From assembly GCF_036898465.1 (NCBI RefSeq), contig NZ_JARUMJ010000001.1:5704001-5768000 (forward strand): a DNA stretch of 64,000 bases, read 5' to 3'. A program made the translations under genes and the position numbers. Shown here one piece after another: positions 25,828 through 36,471 of the stretch; the stretch's first letter is position 1; each line of letters opens with the position of its first letter. The DNA is from Streptomyces sp. B21-105 (GTDB taxonomy: Bacteria > Actinomycetota > Actinomycetes > Streptomycetales > Streptomycetaceae). Under the pieces are notes generated by a model. The model saw only the letters and a program-made list of their open reading frames with translations, made no database searches and had not been told where the DNA came from.

Positions 25828-27407
25828 CCGCCGACAGCACTGTCACGGCAGAGAGCAGCAAGCGGGGCATCCGTCGCGCGCTCGTCAGCGTCTACGACAA
25901 GACCGGTCTCGAAGAGCTCGCGCGCGGGCTGCACGAAAGCGGTGTCGAGCTCGTCTCCACCGGGTCCACCGCCTCCCGCATCGCCGCCGCCGGCGTCCCC
26001 GTCACCAAGGTGGAGGAGCTGACCGGCTTCCCCGAGTGCCTGGACGGCCGGGTCAAGACCCTGCACCCCAAGGTGCACGCCGGCATCCTCGCCGACCTGC
26101 GTCTCGAGGACCACCGCCGGCAGCTGGCGGAGCTCGGTGTCGCGCCGTTCGACCTGGTCGTCGTCAACCTCTACCCGTTCCGCGAGACCGTCGCCTCGGG
26201 CGCCTCCGAGGACGAGTGCGTCGAGCAGATCGACATCGGCGGGCCGTCCATGGTGCGCGCCGCCGCCAAGAACCATCCGTCGGTGGCCGTCGTCACCAGC
26301 CCGGACCGGTACACCGACGTCCTCGCGGCCGTGCGGGACGGCGGCTTCGACCTGGCCGCCCGCAAGCGGCTCGCCGCGGAGGCCTTCCAGCACACCGCCG
26401 CCTACGACGTGGCTGTGGCCTCCTGGTTCGCGTCGTCCTACGCGCCGGTCGACGAGTCGCGCTTCCCCGACTTCCTCGGCGCGACCTGGGAGCGCAGGAG
26501 CACCCTGCGCTACGGCGAGAACCCGCACCAGCCGGCCGCCCTGTACGTGGACGGCAGCGGCACCGGTCTCGCCGAGGCCGAGCAGCTGCACGGCAAGGAG
26601 ATGTCGTACAACAACTACACGGACACGGATGCCGCGCACCGGGCCGCGTACGACCACCCCGAGCCGGCCGTCGCGATCATCAAGCACGCCAACCCGTGCG
26701 GGATCGCCGTCGGCGCGGACGTCGCCGAGGCGCACCGCCGGGCGCACGCCTGCGACCCGCTGTCGGCGTTCGGCGGCGTCATCGCCGTGAACCGGCCGGT
26801 CAGCCGGGAGATGGCGGAGCAGGTCGCGGAGATCTTCACCGAGGTCATCGTGGCGCCGGACTACGAGGAGGGGGCGCTGGAAGCCCTCACCAAGAAGAAG
26901 AACATCCGGGTGCTCAGGGCGCCGCAGGGCCCCGCGGCCCCCGTCGAGCTCAAGCCCGTCGGCGGCGGCGCGCTGCTCCAGGTCGCCGACCGGCTCCAGG
27001 CCGACGGCGACGACCCGGCCAACTGGACGCTGGCGACCGGCGAGGCGCTGTCCGGGCCGGACCTCGCCGAGCTGGCGTTCGCCTGGCGGGCGTGCCGGGC
27101 GGTGAAGTCCAACGCGATCCTGCTCGCCAAGGACGGCGCGTCGGTCGGCGTCGGCATGGGGCAGGTCAACCGGGTCGACTCGGCGAAGCTGGCCGTGGAG
27201 CGGGCCGGTGAGGAGCGGGCGCGCGGCTCCTACGCCGCCTCCGACGCGTTCTTCCCCTTCCCCGACGGGCTCGAGGTCCTGGTCGAGGCGGGCGTGAAGG
27301 CCGTGGTGCAGCCCGGCGGTTCGGTCCGTGACGAGCTGGTCGTCGAGGCCGCGAAGAATGCGGGCGTGACGATGTACTTCACCGGCACGAGGCACTTCTT
27401 CCACTGA
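25824..27407 (+). CDS. purH: bifunctional AICAR formyltransferase / IMP cyclohydrolase
   Basis: 527 residues from GTG 25824. It performs the last two steps of IMP synthesis. The N-terminal cyclohydrolase domain (about 1-200) shows [30 protein letters not shown] [16 protein letters not shown] and [15 protein letters not shown]. The AICAR transformylase domain has [26 protein letters not shown] and [11 protein letters not shown], including the Lys-His pair used in formyl transfer. Length equals the family norm. A strong terminator follows within 20 bases. Confidence 0.96.
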   Translation: MTADSTVTAESSKRGIRRALVSVYDKTGLEELARGLHESGVELVSTGSTASRIAAAGVPVTKVEELTGFPECLDGRVKTLHPKVHAGILADLRLEDHRRQLAELGVAPFDLVVVNLYPFRETVASGASEDECVEQIDIGGPSMVRAAAKNHPSVAVVTSPDRYTDVLAAVRDGGFDLAARKRLAAEAFQHTAAYDVAVASWFASSYAPVDESRFPDFLGATWERRSTLRYGENPHQPAALYVDGSGTGLAEAEQLHGKEMSYNNYTDTDAAHRAAYDHPEPAVAIIKHANPCGIAVGADVAEAHRRAHACDPLSAFGGVIAVNRPVSREMAEQVAEIFTEVIVAPDYEEGALEALTKKKNIRVLRAPQGPAAPVELKPVGGGALLQVADRLQADGDDPANWTLATGEALSGPDLAELAFAWRACRAVKSNAILLAKDGASVGVGMGQVNRVDSAKLAVERAGEERARGSYAASDAFFPFPDGLEVLVEAGVKAVVQPGGSVRDELVVEAAKNAGVTMYFTGTRHFFH

Positions 27408-27425
27408 CCCGAGCCGCAGCGCACG

Positions 27426-27471
27426 AGGGCCCGCCGGTTCGCGAACGACTCGTCGCGAACCGGCGGGCCCT
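27426..27471. terminator. purNH terminator, 19-bp stem
   Basis: AGGGCCCGCCGGTTCGCGA (27426-27444) pairs perfectly with 27453-27471 across an eight-base loop. It lies between convergent genes. Confidence 0.87.
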
Positions 27472-27527
27472 GCTGGTGCTTGTGCGGGTGCCGGTCGGCG
27501 GGCGATGCTGCCCGGCCGGCGGCCTGT

Positions 27528-27929
27528 TCAGGCGGCCCGGTAGGCCTGCACCCAGGAACTGTTCTCGAACAGGAGCCGGTACCGGGTGCCGTCCCGCACG
27601 TCGGTGGCGACGACCGTCCAGTCGCTGTCGACCCTCGTGTAGCTGCTCTGGCAGTACGAGGGCGACGAGCTCGGGTAGAAGCACACCTTGACGTTGCGGT
27701 ACGGGGTGATCAGGAGGTTGGCGATCTTGACGTTGATGTCGTTGCAGCGGGAGGTCGTCGTGTACGTGCCGGAGCTGGGGTGGTAGCGGCTCTCGCCGGA
27801 GAAGTAGCTCGCGCCGTCATAGCAGCTCGCGGCGCTCGCGGGGGTACCGCCGGCCAGGACGCCCGCGCTCGCGAGAGTGAACGCCGCAGTGAGGGTGACG
27901 GCCGCCTTGCGCACCGTGTGTGCGGACAT
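27528..27929 (-). CDS. small secreted Cys-containing protein, unknown
   Basis: 133 residues from ATG 27929 with GGGGAAAAG upstream. A clear signal peptide (MSAHTVRKAAVTLTAAFTLASAGVL) ends with an ASA-A-type cleavage near residue 33. The mature ~100 residues contain four Cys (CYDGAS, RCNDINV, VCFYP, YCQSS), enough for two disulfides, and many Ser/Tyr/Thr, ending in WTVVATDVRDGTRYRLLFE. The fold looks like a small beta-sandwich. No family is recognised. The next gene on this strand upstream is unrelated; it converges on purH. Confidence 0.72.
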   Translation of the reverse strand: MSAHTVRKAAVTLTAAFTLASAGVLAGGTPASAASCYDGASYFSGESRYHPSSGTYTTTSRCNDINVKIANLLITPYRNVKVCFYPSSSPSYCQSSYTRVDSDWTVVATDVRDGTRYRLLFENSSWVQAYRAA

Positions 27930-28070
27930 GATCTTTTCCCCTGTTCGTCGGAGGCCTTGTGCTCTGTGCAGTCGGTCGCTCTGCGCAGTCGATCGCGCTC
28001 AGACTAGGCGGCCCGGCGCCGGAGGGGTCCCTGTAACTTTCCAGGTTCGCCGGTCCCGCGCGTGACCTCG

Positions 28071-29657
28071 TCACCGGCTCGGCGGTGTGGGGTTCCGTCC
28101 GTCGCCCCCGTCCCCGCAGTGTGCGATGAGCCGGTGGGACAGGGGCGCGTACGTGCCGGCCAGATTGCCCTGGGCGCGCTGGGAGGTGCATCCGGTGCGC
28201 AAGCGGCTGCGGGGGCGGGTGACGTCCACTCCGACGGGGGTGTAGTCGCGGCCCCGGTAGTAGGCGACGCCGCCCAGGTCCGTGGAGTCGTCGGCGTTGT
28301 AGTAGATCGACCTCACCGGGCGGTCGGCGGTCCACATGCAGGTTTCCCGGCCGGACAGCCAGTCGGGGTCGCTGCCCTCCCACGCGCACATCTCGCCGTT
28401 GCCGTTCTGCTCGCTGAAGAAGCACACGGACGCGTACGGGCAGCGGTGGTAGCCGTACGACGGGCCGGCGTCCCGCAGGGCCGCGTACGTGACGCCCCCG
28501 GCGGCGGCCAGGAGCGCCCCGGCGACGGCGACAGCGCCGACCAGGGCGGGCCTGCGCCGTCCGCGCGTGCGCAACCAGGGCGAGCGGAGCAGGCGGTAGA
28601 GGCGGCCCAGGCGAGCCAGACGGGGTAACCGGGCAAGAAGAGCCAGAAGGGCCAGAAGAGCCGGGCGTGCCGGACGGGCCGGACGGGCCGGACGGGCCTG
28701 GCGGGCCTGGCGGGCGGGAGGGGCCTGGCGGGTGGAGTCGGTGACGCCCGCCGCCGCCTCCACGCGGCGCAGGAGCGCGCCGGTGTCATGGACGAGCCGG
28801 TCCCGGTGGGTGCGGGACAGGCAGTCGGTGACGATCTGCCGCCAGCCGGCCGGGAGCCGGGGCGAGAGGCGCAGTTCCTCAGCGCCCCGGGCGTATCGCA
28901 CCGCCGCGTCGCTACGGGCCTCGGCCGACGCGCCCGGCAACGGGTACGAGCCGGTGAGGACCACGTGCGCCAGGACCCCGTAGGCCCAGACGTCGGCGGT
29001 GGGGCGGACCGGCGTGCCGCGTTCGCTGACCTCGGGCCACAGCAGTTCGGGCGGGGTGTAGTCCTGGGTGGCGAAGGCGAGCGAGTAGGCGTGGGTGCCT
29101 TCGAGTTCGGCGGCCGTGTTGAAATCGGCCAGGCGTACCGAACCGTCCTTCATCAGCAGGACGTTGCCCGGTTTCAGGTCGCCGTGGACCCAGCCGGCAC
29201 GGTGCAGCTGGCTCAGGCCCGCACAGACCTGGGCGAGCAGCGCGGGTCCGGCTTCCGGGACCGGATCGCGGTCGAGCAGGGCGTCCAGAGAGCCCTCGGC
29301 CCGCTCCAGGACGAGCACGGTGGCGCCGTCGAGTTCGGGACGGTCCGGGTCCTCGACGGTGAGCGTCTCGTGCATGCGGATCAGCCGGGGTGCGCGGATC
29401 CGCTGGAGCAACTCGACCTCGCGTGCGGCCAGTTCCCGCAGGTGGTGCAGTTGGCGGGGGGTGCGCGTGCCGGTCGGCAGGAACTTCAGCGCCGCGACCG
29501 GCGGCAGTGCGGCGCCGGGCCGGGTGTTCCGGGCCGCGTACACGGTCGCGAAGGAGCCGGACGCGAGGGGCTCGCGCACCTCCCAGCGGCCGACCCGGTA
29601 GCCCTTCGGGACGGGCACGGTGTGCGGCTCGTGGCATCCGCGCGTCCGGCCGGTCAC
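28071..29657 (-). CDS. transmembrane Ser/Thr kinase with extracellular I36-like domain
   Basis: 528 residues from GTG 29657, which overlaps the stop of the FHA gene (GTGA). The kinase domain spans about 24-300: glycine loop 31-40, VAALKFL with Lys58, HGDLKPGN with Asp160, and ADFN with Asp178 (DFN in place of DFG). HGD replaces HRD, so it belongs to the less common non-RD kinases. Residues ~310-365 are Ala/Arg/Pro/Leu repeats, then a membrane segment at about 371-392. The outer ~130 residues resemble peptidase-inhibitor family I36 (CPYASVCFFSEQNGNG, then Cys-rich beta turns). An external sensor or inhibitor role is inference. Confidence 0.83.
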   Translation of the reverse strand: MTGRTRGCHEPHTVPVPKGYRVGRWEVREPLASGSFATVYAARNTRPGAALPPVAALKFLPTGTRTPRQLHHLRELAAREVELLQRIRAPRLIRMHETLTVEDPDRPELDGATVLVLERAEGSLDALLDRDPVPEAGPALLAQVCAGLSQLHRAGWVHGDLKPGNVLLMKDGSVRLADFNTAAELEGTHAYSLAFATQDYTPPELLWPEVSERGTPVRPTADVWAYGVLAHVVLTGSYPLPGASAEARSDAAVRYARGAEELRLSPRLPAGWRQIVTDCLSRTHRDRLVHDTGALLRRVEAAAGVTDSTRQAPPARQARQARPARPARPARPALLALLALLARLPRLARLGRLYRLLRSPWLRTRGRRRPALVGAVAVAGALLAAAGGVTYAALRDAGPSYGYHRCPYASVCFFSEQNGNGEMCAWEGSDPDWLSGRETCMWTADRPVRSIYYNADDSTDLGGVAYYRGRDYTPVGVDVTRPRSRLRTGCTSQRAQGNLAGTYAPLSHRLIAHCGDGGDGRNPTPPSR

Positions 29658-30399
29658 CGGACCGCACCGCTCAGGGACGTGGTGAGCACACTGAGGTCGT
29701 CCTCGCGGACCAGGTCGAACCGGAGCGCCAGGGACACCAGCGACTCCTTCCGGCCGTTGAAGCGCCGGCCGGGCTCCTGCACGTCCGCGTCGGGCCGCAG
29801 CCGCAGTTTGACCGCGAGGTAGTCGACGTTCCAGTACACGGCGGAGCGGCTGACCCCGGGCCAGACGGGCCGCAAACGGTCCACGAGTTGTTCCACGGCG
29901 GGCGGCGGGGCGTGCGGTTCGCCGCGCAGACGCGGCTCGCACAGGGCGGCCAGGACCGCGAAGTACCGTTTGGTGCGGTCGAGGGAGAACGCCTTGGCGG
30001 TGCGGTCCCCGGACAGTCCGTGGCGGGCGACGCTGCGGAAGGCGTGGCATGGCGCCCAGACCTCGAAGGCGAGCAGATCGCCGCCGGCGGGCAGGACGAC
30101 GCGCGAGAACTCGAACGGTACGGGCGCTTCCTGGCGGCCCGGCGCCACCTTCATGTGCTCGCCCGCGCCCTCCGGGTTCTCCACCACGTAGGTCTGGTCC
30201 TCGCTGTGGTTGCTGAGCAGCCAGAACGAGCGGTGCGCGGTGATCTCCCCGGCGGCCCGGGGGACTCCCGCGTGAGCGATGACGAGGCCGCCGCCGTCGG
30301 CGGCAGCGGCTCTGCCGAACGTCAGCCGTTCCCCGTGGAGACCCTGATCTGTTCGGCTGCGCCGTCACACGGCGGTGGCACGACGATGAGGCTGTACAT
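29654..30399 (-). pseudogene. FHA-domain protein gene with an apparent -1 base frameshift
   Basis: The natural start is ATG 30399 behind GGAGGAGGGGG. The frame reads MYSLIVVPPPCDGAAEQIRVSTG and stops; one base away the next frame continues ERLTFGRAAAADGG...AHRSFWLLSNHSEDQTYVVENPEGAG to the 29654 stop. LTFGR and the Ser/Asn-His motifs are FHA hallmarks. Adding one G in the G4 run (30331-30334 as C4 on the plus strand) restores a 248-residue protein. The C-terminal half has a winged-helix-like part (SRSAVYWNVDYLAVKLRL). Its stop overlaps the kinase start, so it probably binds phosphothreonine made by that kinase. Sequencing error or true mutation cannot be told apart here. Confidence 0.75.
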
Positions 30400-30547
30400 G
30401 GAGTCGTCCCCCTCCTCCGATGCCTGGGGGCGAGCCCCCAGCCCGAGGGGGGCAGATTAACGGAGGCTCCGCACGGACCACGAGGCTTTCCGTGGCGTGG
30501 TCGGGCGCCGACGTGCGGGACGCGCGTCGACAGGTGCCGACACACGG

Positions 30548-30582
30548 GAGGGGGCCGTGTCACGTGGTGACACGGCCCCCTC
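30548..30582. terminator. hairpin terminator after the membrane protein gene
   Basis: GAGGGGGCCGTGTCA pairs perfectly with TGACACGGCCCCCTC across CGTGG. It lies 86 bases past the stop of the 30668 gene on the minus strand and shields the FHA-kinase operon. Confidence 0.82.
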
Positions 30583-30667
30583 GGGGAGTGACGAGAAGAC
30601 GCCGTTGCGGCGCTCAGACCGGTTCATCGCGCCTCCGGTTCCCGAGCGGTCGGCAGCGCGCCCGCGG

Positions 30668-31273
30668 TCAGTAGCGCGGACGGCTGAACCAGGCTCCGCC
30701 GCTGATCATCGCGGAGAGGATGATGCCGCCGAAGGCGAGCGAGATGACGCCTCCGAAGGTGCCCGAACCGCCGGCGCCGTTCACGATGTTGGCGAGGCTG
30801 CCCAGGATCATCAGCGCGCTGTACACGATCGTGGTGACGCGGATGCCGCCGCGGCCGGTCTTGAACTTGACGCCCAGGAAGATCGACAGGCTGCCCAGCG
30901 CCAGCATCAGCAGCGCGATCGCGATGACGAGGCCGGTCGCCGTGCTGCTGTCGTCGCCGGACCCGAACGCGTTGGTCGTGTCCTGTGCGGCGCCGGCCAG
31001 GATGCCGATGAACACGCCGGCCAGGAACTGGAAGCCCGCGGTGATGAACAGCAGCACCCGGGCGGTCTTCACCAGGCCGGGCATCTCCTGCGGGAAGCCG
31101 TAGCCGTAACCCTGGGGGACCGGCGGGGCCTGCGGGTAGCCGTAGCCGGGCTGGCCCTGGGGAGCGGTGGGGTAGCCGTAGCCGGGCTGCTGGGGCGGCT
31201 GGCCCTGCGGCGGGTAGCCGGGCGGCTGGCCCTGGGGCGGGCCGTAGGGGTTGTTCGGGTCGCCGAAACTCAT
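30668..31273 (-). CDS. membrane protein with Pro/Gly/Tyr/Gln-rich cytoplasmic N-terminus
   Basis: 201 residues from ATG 31273, preceded by GGAAGG. Residues 1-65 are repeats of PGYGYP and PPQGQP, an intrinsically disordered type common before actinobacterial membrane domains. Four membrane segments follow ([75 protein letters not shown]). No enzyme motif is visible. It is divergent from folD across 348 bp and has its own terminator. Function unknown. Confidence 0.78.
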   Translation of the reverse strand: MSFGDPNNPYGPPQGQPPGYPPQGQPPQQPGYGYPTAPQGQPGYGYPQAPPVPQGYGYGFPQEMPGLVKTARVLLFITAGFQFLAGVFIGILAGAAQDTTNAFGSGDDSSTATGLVIAIALLMLALGSLSIFLGVKFKTGRGGIRVTTIVYSALMILGSLANIVNGAGGSGTFGGVISLAFGGIILSAMISGGAWFSRPRY

Positions 31274-31621
31274 GGCGGTCCTTCCTCCGTTGCATTCGAG
31301 TGCGGGGACGCGCGGCCTGGCTCGGAGGAAGGTTCTACAGATGCGGTTCGTCCCCCCGGTACTGCCCGCGGCACTGTGCCGTCAATCGTTCTGCAATGGC
31401 CGGTTTGTTGTCCAGCGGCATTCCGAGGCAATGAACATGTGTTGTGCAAGTGCAACATCGGCGATCATGCCCGCCGCGGTCGCCCGCAGTCGTCCTCGGC
31501 ACGTCCGCGGCCGCCCGCAGGCCGCCCTCGTCCCGTCCGCACCCCTGTCACCCCGCCCGACGTCCCCGTACGGGTTCACCCGGATTGGAACCGGGAGGCC
31601 GTCATCCGCGAGGATGGGACC
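31274..31621 (+). promoter_or_regulatory. 348-bp divergent region between the membrane gene and folD
   Basis: No gene is seen. At 31440-31457 is an inverted repeat TGTTG-TGCAAGTG-CAACA in an AT-richer stretch that could be an operator. On the minus strand TTGACG near 31375-31385 may be a -35 box for the membrane gene. GGATGGGACC lies directly before the folD ATG. Confidence 0.4.
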
Positions 31622-32476
31622 ATGACCGCCCAGATTCTCGATGGCAAGGCCACCGCGGCCGAGATCAAGTCCGAGCTGACCGCCCGCGTGGCGGCGCTGA
31701 AGGAGAAGGGCGTGACGCCCGGACTCGGCACGATCCTCGTCGGCGCCGATCCCGGCAGCCAGAAGTACGTGGCCGGCAAGCACCGCGACTGCGCCGAGGT
31801 CGGCATCGCCTCCATCCAGCGCGAACTGCCGGACACGGCCACCCAGGAGGAGATCGAGGCGGTCGTCCGCGAACTGAACGACGACCCCACCTGCACCGGT
31901 TACATCGTGCAACTGCCGCTGCCCAAGGGCATCGACGAGAACCGCATCCTGGAGCTGATGGACCCGGCGAAGGATGCCGACGGCCTGCACCCGATGAACC
32001 TCGGCCGGCTGGTGCTGGGCGAGCCCGCCCCGCTGCCGTGCACACCCAATGGCGTCCTCACGCTGCTGCGCCGGTACGGCGTCGAGATCAAGGGCGCGGA
32101 GGTCGTGGTCGTCGGCCGCGGCGTCACCATCGGCCGGCCGATGCCGCTGCTGCTGACCCGGCGCAGCGAGAACGCGACGGTGACGCAGTGCCACACCGGT
32201 ACCCGGGACCTGTCGGCGCATCTGAAGCGGGCCGACGTCATCGTCGCCGCCGCCGGCTCGGCCCACCTGGTGCGGGCCGAGGACGTCAAGCCGGGCGCGG
32301 CCGTGCTCGACGTCGGCGTCTCGCGCAGCGCGGAGGGGAAGATCGTCGGCGACGTCCACCCGGACGTCCGCGAGGTGGCCGGCTGGATCTCCCCGAACCC
32401 CGGCGGGGTGGGCCCGATGACCCGCGCCCAGCTGCTCGTCAACGTGGTCGAGGCGGCGGAGCGCAGTGTCGGCTGA
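31622..32476 (+). CDS. folD: methylene-THF dehydrogenase / cyclohydrolase
   Basis: 284 residues from ATG 31622. It interconverts 5,10-methylene-THF and 10-formyl-THF, supplying PurN, PurH and (with GlyA, also in this window) the one-carbon pool. [16 protein letters not shown] holds the catalytic Tyr and Lys. [11 protein letters not shown] and [11 protein letters not shown] follow. The Rossmann part has [17 protein letters not shown], and the C-terminus has [15 protein letters not shown]. Family length. The DUF3017 gene starts inside its last 11 bases. Confidence 0.96.
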   Translation: MTAQILDGKATAAEIKSELTARVAALKEKGVTPGLGTILVGADPGSQKYVAGKHRDCAEVGIASIQRELPDTATQEEIEAVVRELNDDPTCTGYIVQLPLPKGIDENRILELMDPAKDADGLHPMNLGRLVLGEPAPLPCTPNGVLTLLRRYGVEIKGAEVVVVGRGVTIGRPMPLLLTRRSENATVTQCHTGTRDLSAHLKRADVIVAAAGSAHLVRAEDVKPGAAVLDVGVSRSAEGKIVGDVHPDVREVAGWISPNPGGVGPMTRAQLLVNVVEAAERSVG

Positions 32477-33053
32477 CGGCGGCTCCGGAAAGCCCGACGG
32501 CATGGACGGCACCGGCGGCATCGGCGGCATCGGCGGCATCGGCGGCACCGACGGCATCGGCGGCACCGACGACCGTGTCAACGGCGGCGGCACTGTGGCC
32601 GACGGCGACGACATCGAGGTGCGGGATCCGATCAGTGCGCCCGACGCCGACGGTGTGCCGCGCCGCACCACCCGCCGCTTCCCCAAGTTCACCCGGGACA
32701 CCGCGCGTCCCGAGGGCGCCGGGCGGGCCGCGCCCGGCGACGCGCTGGCCGCCCGGCAGTGGCCGATCATCGCCGTGCTGGGCATCGCAGCGCTCGGTCT
32801 GCTGGTGACCGCGCTCGGCCAGTTCCGGGTCGGCACGATCCTGATCGGCGTCGGTCTGCTGACCGGCGCGGTCCTGCGCTGGACGCTGCCCGGCGTCGGC
32901 ATGCTCGCGGTGCGCTCCCGCTTCACCGACATCGTGACCTACGGAGTGCTCGGCACGGTCATCGTCCTGCTGGCGCTGATGGCGCAGCCCGGTCCGTGGC
33001 TGCAGATCCCGTTCCTCAAGGACACCCTGCACTTCACGGTCAGCAGCAGCTGA
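32466..33053 (+). CDS. DUF3017 membrane protein
   Basis: 195 residues from GTG 32466, overlapping folD by 11 bases. Residues 1-40 are a Gly/Ile/Thr/Asp repeat ([12 protein letters not shown]). After a charged linker there are three membrane segments ([53 protein letters not shown]). This is the actinobacterial DUF3017 family, almost always next to folD and mdh in streptomycetes. Function unknown. Confidence 0.85.
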   Translation: MSADGGSGKPDGMDGTGGIGGIGGIGGTDGIGGTDDRVNGGGTVADGDDIEVRDPISAPDADGVPRRTTRRFPKFTRDTARPEGAGRAAPGDALAARQWPIIAVLGIAALGLLVTALGQFRVGTILIGVGLLTGAVLRWTLPGVGMLAVRSRFTDIVTYGVLGTVIVLLALMAQPGPWLQIPFLKDTLHFTVSSS

Positions 33054-33064
33054 CGGCACGCGAA

Positions 33065-33104
33065 CGGCGGCCCGTCCTCATCCCCCGAGAAGGACGGGCC
33101 GCCG
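33065..33104. terminator. folD operon terminator
   Basis: CGGCGGCCCGTCCT (33065-33078 region) pairs with AGGACGGGCCGCCG ending at 33104, 13-14 base pairs, twelve bases after the DUF3017 stop. Confidence 0.82.
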
Positions 33105-33279
33105 ACGCGTTCCACGCTCCCTCATCACGAACAACCTGTTCAACAGCTGTCCGGACGCTGTGGCACGGAAGTGACCGTTCCGCCATCGTGCGCGCGCCCT
33201 GCCACAGTCGCCCCCGGCCGGGGAACCGAGGGGCCGCCCCGCGTCGTCCCCTCAACGGACCGAAGGGAAGGTGGGTGGG

Positions 33280-33738
33280 ATGGGCGCCTGGCAGCCGCTG
33301 CCGGACGGGCTGCCGTCGGAGGTACGGCACTTCGTGGAACAGCTGCGGCAGCTCAAGGACGGTACGGGCCTCAGCCTCGCCGCGCTGGGCGCGCGCACCG
33401 CGTACAGCAAGTCGTCCTGGCAGCGGTATCTCAACGCCGTCCAGCCGCCGCCCCGGCAGGCCGTCGCTGCGCTGTGCCGGGTCGCGGGACTGGTCGGAGC
33501 GGAGGCCGAACGGCACGTCGTGCGCTGGGAGTTGGCGGTCGAGGCCTGGCCACGGCCGACGCCGGCCAGCCCGGCCGAGGCCTACGAGGACGATCCGACG
33601 ATCCCCTGGTGGGACCGGCTCGAGGAGCCCGCCCCGCAGCCCGCGCCCGGACCGGTCGGACGGCTCCTGCTCTACGCTGCCCTGCTCCTGCTGGCGCTGC
33701 TCCTCGCAGCCGTCGGCGGCGCGGTCGCCTTCGGCTGA
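33280..33738 (+). CDS. helix-turn-helix (XRE-like) protein with C-terminal membrane segment
   Basis: 152 residues from ATG 33280, with AGGGAAGG upstream at normal spacing; a GTG at 33271 is too close to that site. Residues ~20-85 form a Cro/C1-like HTH of the streptomycete type (LSLAALGARTAYSKSSWQRYLNAVQPPPRQAV). Residues 90-128 are an acidic linker with WW. Residues ~130-150 form a membrane segment (LLLYAALLLLALLLAAVGG) at the very C-terminus. Tail anchoring of a DNA-binding protein suggests a sensor or sequestration role; this is inference. Confidence 0.75.
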   Translation: MGAWQPLPDGLPSEVRHFVEQLRQLKDGTGLSLAALGARTAYSKSSWQRYLNAVQPPPRQAVAALCRVAGLVGAEAERHVVRWELAVEAWPRPTPASPAEAYEDDPTIPWWDRLEEPAPQPAPGPVGRLLLYAALLLLALLLAAVGGAVAFG

Positions 33739-33911
33739 GCGGCCGTCACGACTCCGCCGACGCCCCGAGGCCGGCGCCGCGCACGCCCTGAAACGGGCGC
33801 GGGCAGAACCGTCCTGAGAAAAAGCGCTCCGCGCAGGAATAGCCGCCTCCGCTCCGGGAAGGCGGACCCGTAACCCCCACGGGAGTCCGGCGCGACCCGG
33901 CACCCCCACAC

Positions 33912-33950
33912 GGCGGCCGCCGATCCCCCTCTCCCGGACCGGCGGCCGCC
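33912..33950. terminator. hairpin terminator
   Basis: GGCGGCCGCCGATCC pairs with GGACCGGCGGCCGCC with one G-T type mismatch, nine-base loop. It ends transcription from the HTH gene. Confidence 0.7.
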
Positions 33951-34044
33951 GCGTCGTGCGGGTCTCCCGTAGGCCGAGACGCATTCTGTGAAGCGGGCCA
34001 CACAAGCCCCGGACGTCGGGCCTCCCGGATGCGCGATAGCCTGA

Positions 34045-35130
<1,086 letters not shown>

Positions 35131-35147
35131 GCCTGACCTGAACGCAA

Positions 35148-35184
35148 AGCGATCCCCGGACGGTCCGACCGTCCGGGGATCGCT
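35148..35184. terminator. mdh terminator, 17-bp stem
   Basis: AGCGATCCCCGGACGGT (35148-35164) pairs perfectly with 35168-35184 across CCG; 17 bases after the mdh stop and 18 before the convergent DUF397 stop, so probably bidirectional. Confidence 0.87.
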
Positions 35185-35201
35185 CGCGTTCGCCTGCGCG
35201 T

Positions 35202-35399
35202 TCAGCTCTGCTTGAGGGCGTCCACGAAGCTCGCCCACGCGCCGAGCCCGAAGAGGACCGCCCCGCGCTCGGGGTTCTTGCTGTCCCGGACCGGGACGAC
35301 GGCCGGGATGTGATCGGCGACTTCGAGGCATTCGCCGCCGGTGGTGTTGCTGTAGCTGGACTTGCGCCAGGTCACTTGACTCAGGTCGAGGGCTCGCAC
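35202..35399 (-). CDS. DUF397 protein
   Basis: 65 residues from GTG 35399, preceded by GGAGGAAG. The DUF397 core is clear: VTWRKSSYSNTTGGECLEVA, then PVRDSKNPERGAVLFG, and a C-terminal WASFVDALK helix. The start lies 19 bases inside the XRE gene, so the two are translated together. In streptomycetes XRE/DUF5753 regulators of the WhiJ/AbaA type sit beside DUF397 proteins, which are thought to antagonise or assist them. Confidence 0.9.
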   Translation of the reverse strand: MRALDLSQVTWRKSSYSNTTGGECLEVADHIPAVVPVRDSKNPERGAVLFGLGAWASFVDALKQS

Positions 35400-36223
35400 G
35401 GCACTTCCTCCAACATCCGCGTGATGAACTTCTGCGACTCGGCCGGAGAAAGCGCCAGGTCGCGCACCGAATCGTACGCATGTTGCAGCTCCTCGACCGA
35501 GCCGATTTCCTCGATCAGTTCGCCTCGCACGTCGTTCTCCGTGTAGGCCACGGTACGGGCGTCGGGCAGGCGAAGGAACATCATCGAGGTGTTCATCAGC
35601 GGGTGAGGACCGGCGCTGAACGGCAGGACATGGAGGGTGATCCCCGGCCGCTCGGAGACCGCTACCAGGTGCTCCAGCTGATCCCGCCACGCCTGTGCGT
35701 CCCTGAGCCGGGTGCGCAACACCGCCTCCGAGAAGATGGCACGGAACTTTGGCGCACCCTTCTCCTCCAGCAACTTCCGTCGCCCCATCCGTGCTTCGAC
35801 TTGCTGATCCAGCTCGTCCCCCAACAGGCCACCCGCGGTGAGCGCTTCGCGTGCGTAGGCAGGCGTCTGGAGCAGCCCAGGCGGTGCGGACACGCCGTAG
35901 TGCCACAGGCTCAGCGCCTCCGCCTCCAGGTCCATGTACCTGCGGTACTGCTCCTTGAACTGGCTGTTGTCGCCCATCGCGACTTCCCACAGGGCCAGCA
36001 GCAGTCCCGGTGTTCCGTAGTGCGTGTCCAGGGCTTCGACGACCTCAGGGCTGCCCAGGTTCGTCCCGCTCTCCATCTTGCCGAGGGTGGACGAGTCCCA
36101 GCCCAGGCGTTCGGACAGTTCCCGCAGGCTCTCGCCGCGGCCGTTGCGCAGCAGCCGCAGTTCCTCCGCGAAGCGTTTGCGGGGCTGCTGACTGCGGCCG
36201 GTGACCACTCGTCTCGCAGGCAT
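35381..36223 (-). CDS. XRE-family regulator with DUF5753 domain
   Basis: 280 residues from ATG 36223 with AAGGAG eight bases upstream. Residues ~14-70 are an HTH of the XRE type (LRLLRNGRGESLRELSERLGWDSSTLGKMESG). The DUF5753 part covers ~95-275 (LWHYGVSAPPGLLQTPAYARE, ARMGRRKLLEE, ITLHVLPFSAGPHPLM, AYTENDVRGELIEE), a likely ligand- or partner-binding domain. It resembles WhiJ-like development or antibiotic regulators. It is divergent from the betaine operon; control of that operon is possible but not shown. Confidence 0.88.
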   Translation of the reverse strand: MPARRVVTGRSQQPRKRFAEELRLLRNGRGESLRELSERLGWDSSTLGKMESGTNLGSPEVVEALDTHYGTPGLLLALWEVAMGDNSQFKEQYRRYMDLEAEALSLWHYGVSAPPGLLQTPAYAREALTAGGLLGDELDQQVEARMGRRKLLEEKGAPKFRAIFSEAVLRTRLRDAQAWRDQLEHLVAVSERPGITLHVLPFSAGPHPLMNTSMMFLRLPDARTVAYTENDVRGELIEEIGSVEELQHAYDSVRDLALSPAESQKFITRMLEEVPCEPST

Positions 36224-36369
36224 GGGGCGACTCCTTCGCGTCTCTGAGTGGCGACGGGAACACAAAGAGTAATCCAACCCTCCGTGGAGTTCGGCCCACT
36301 CGCTCACCCCGGTACTATTTGTCCATTTATGCGAGCAAGTTCCGTGACGCGGCGCACTTTCGGCCGCGA

Positions 36370-36383
36370 ATTGCGCATGCAAT
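36370..36383. promoter_or_regulatory. 14-bp palindrome upstream of the betaine operon
   Basis: ATTGC-GCAT-GCAAT is perfectly symmetrical, ~90 bases before the betaine aldehyde dehydrogenase start, in the 248-bp region shared with the XRE gene. No BetI gene is present in the window. A candidate operator only. Confidence 0.35.
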
Positions 36384-36471
36384 CGAAGGCCGGGGGCAGG
36401 TGGACGCGGTCTCCCGAGTGACCCGCGGGTGACGTAGGGGGACGGAACAGGAACGGAAGGCAACGCCGATC

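Noticed and set aside
31622..32476. ZTP riboswitch before folD
   Set aside because: The leader has none of the pfl core blocks.
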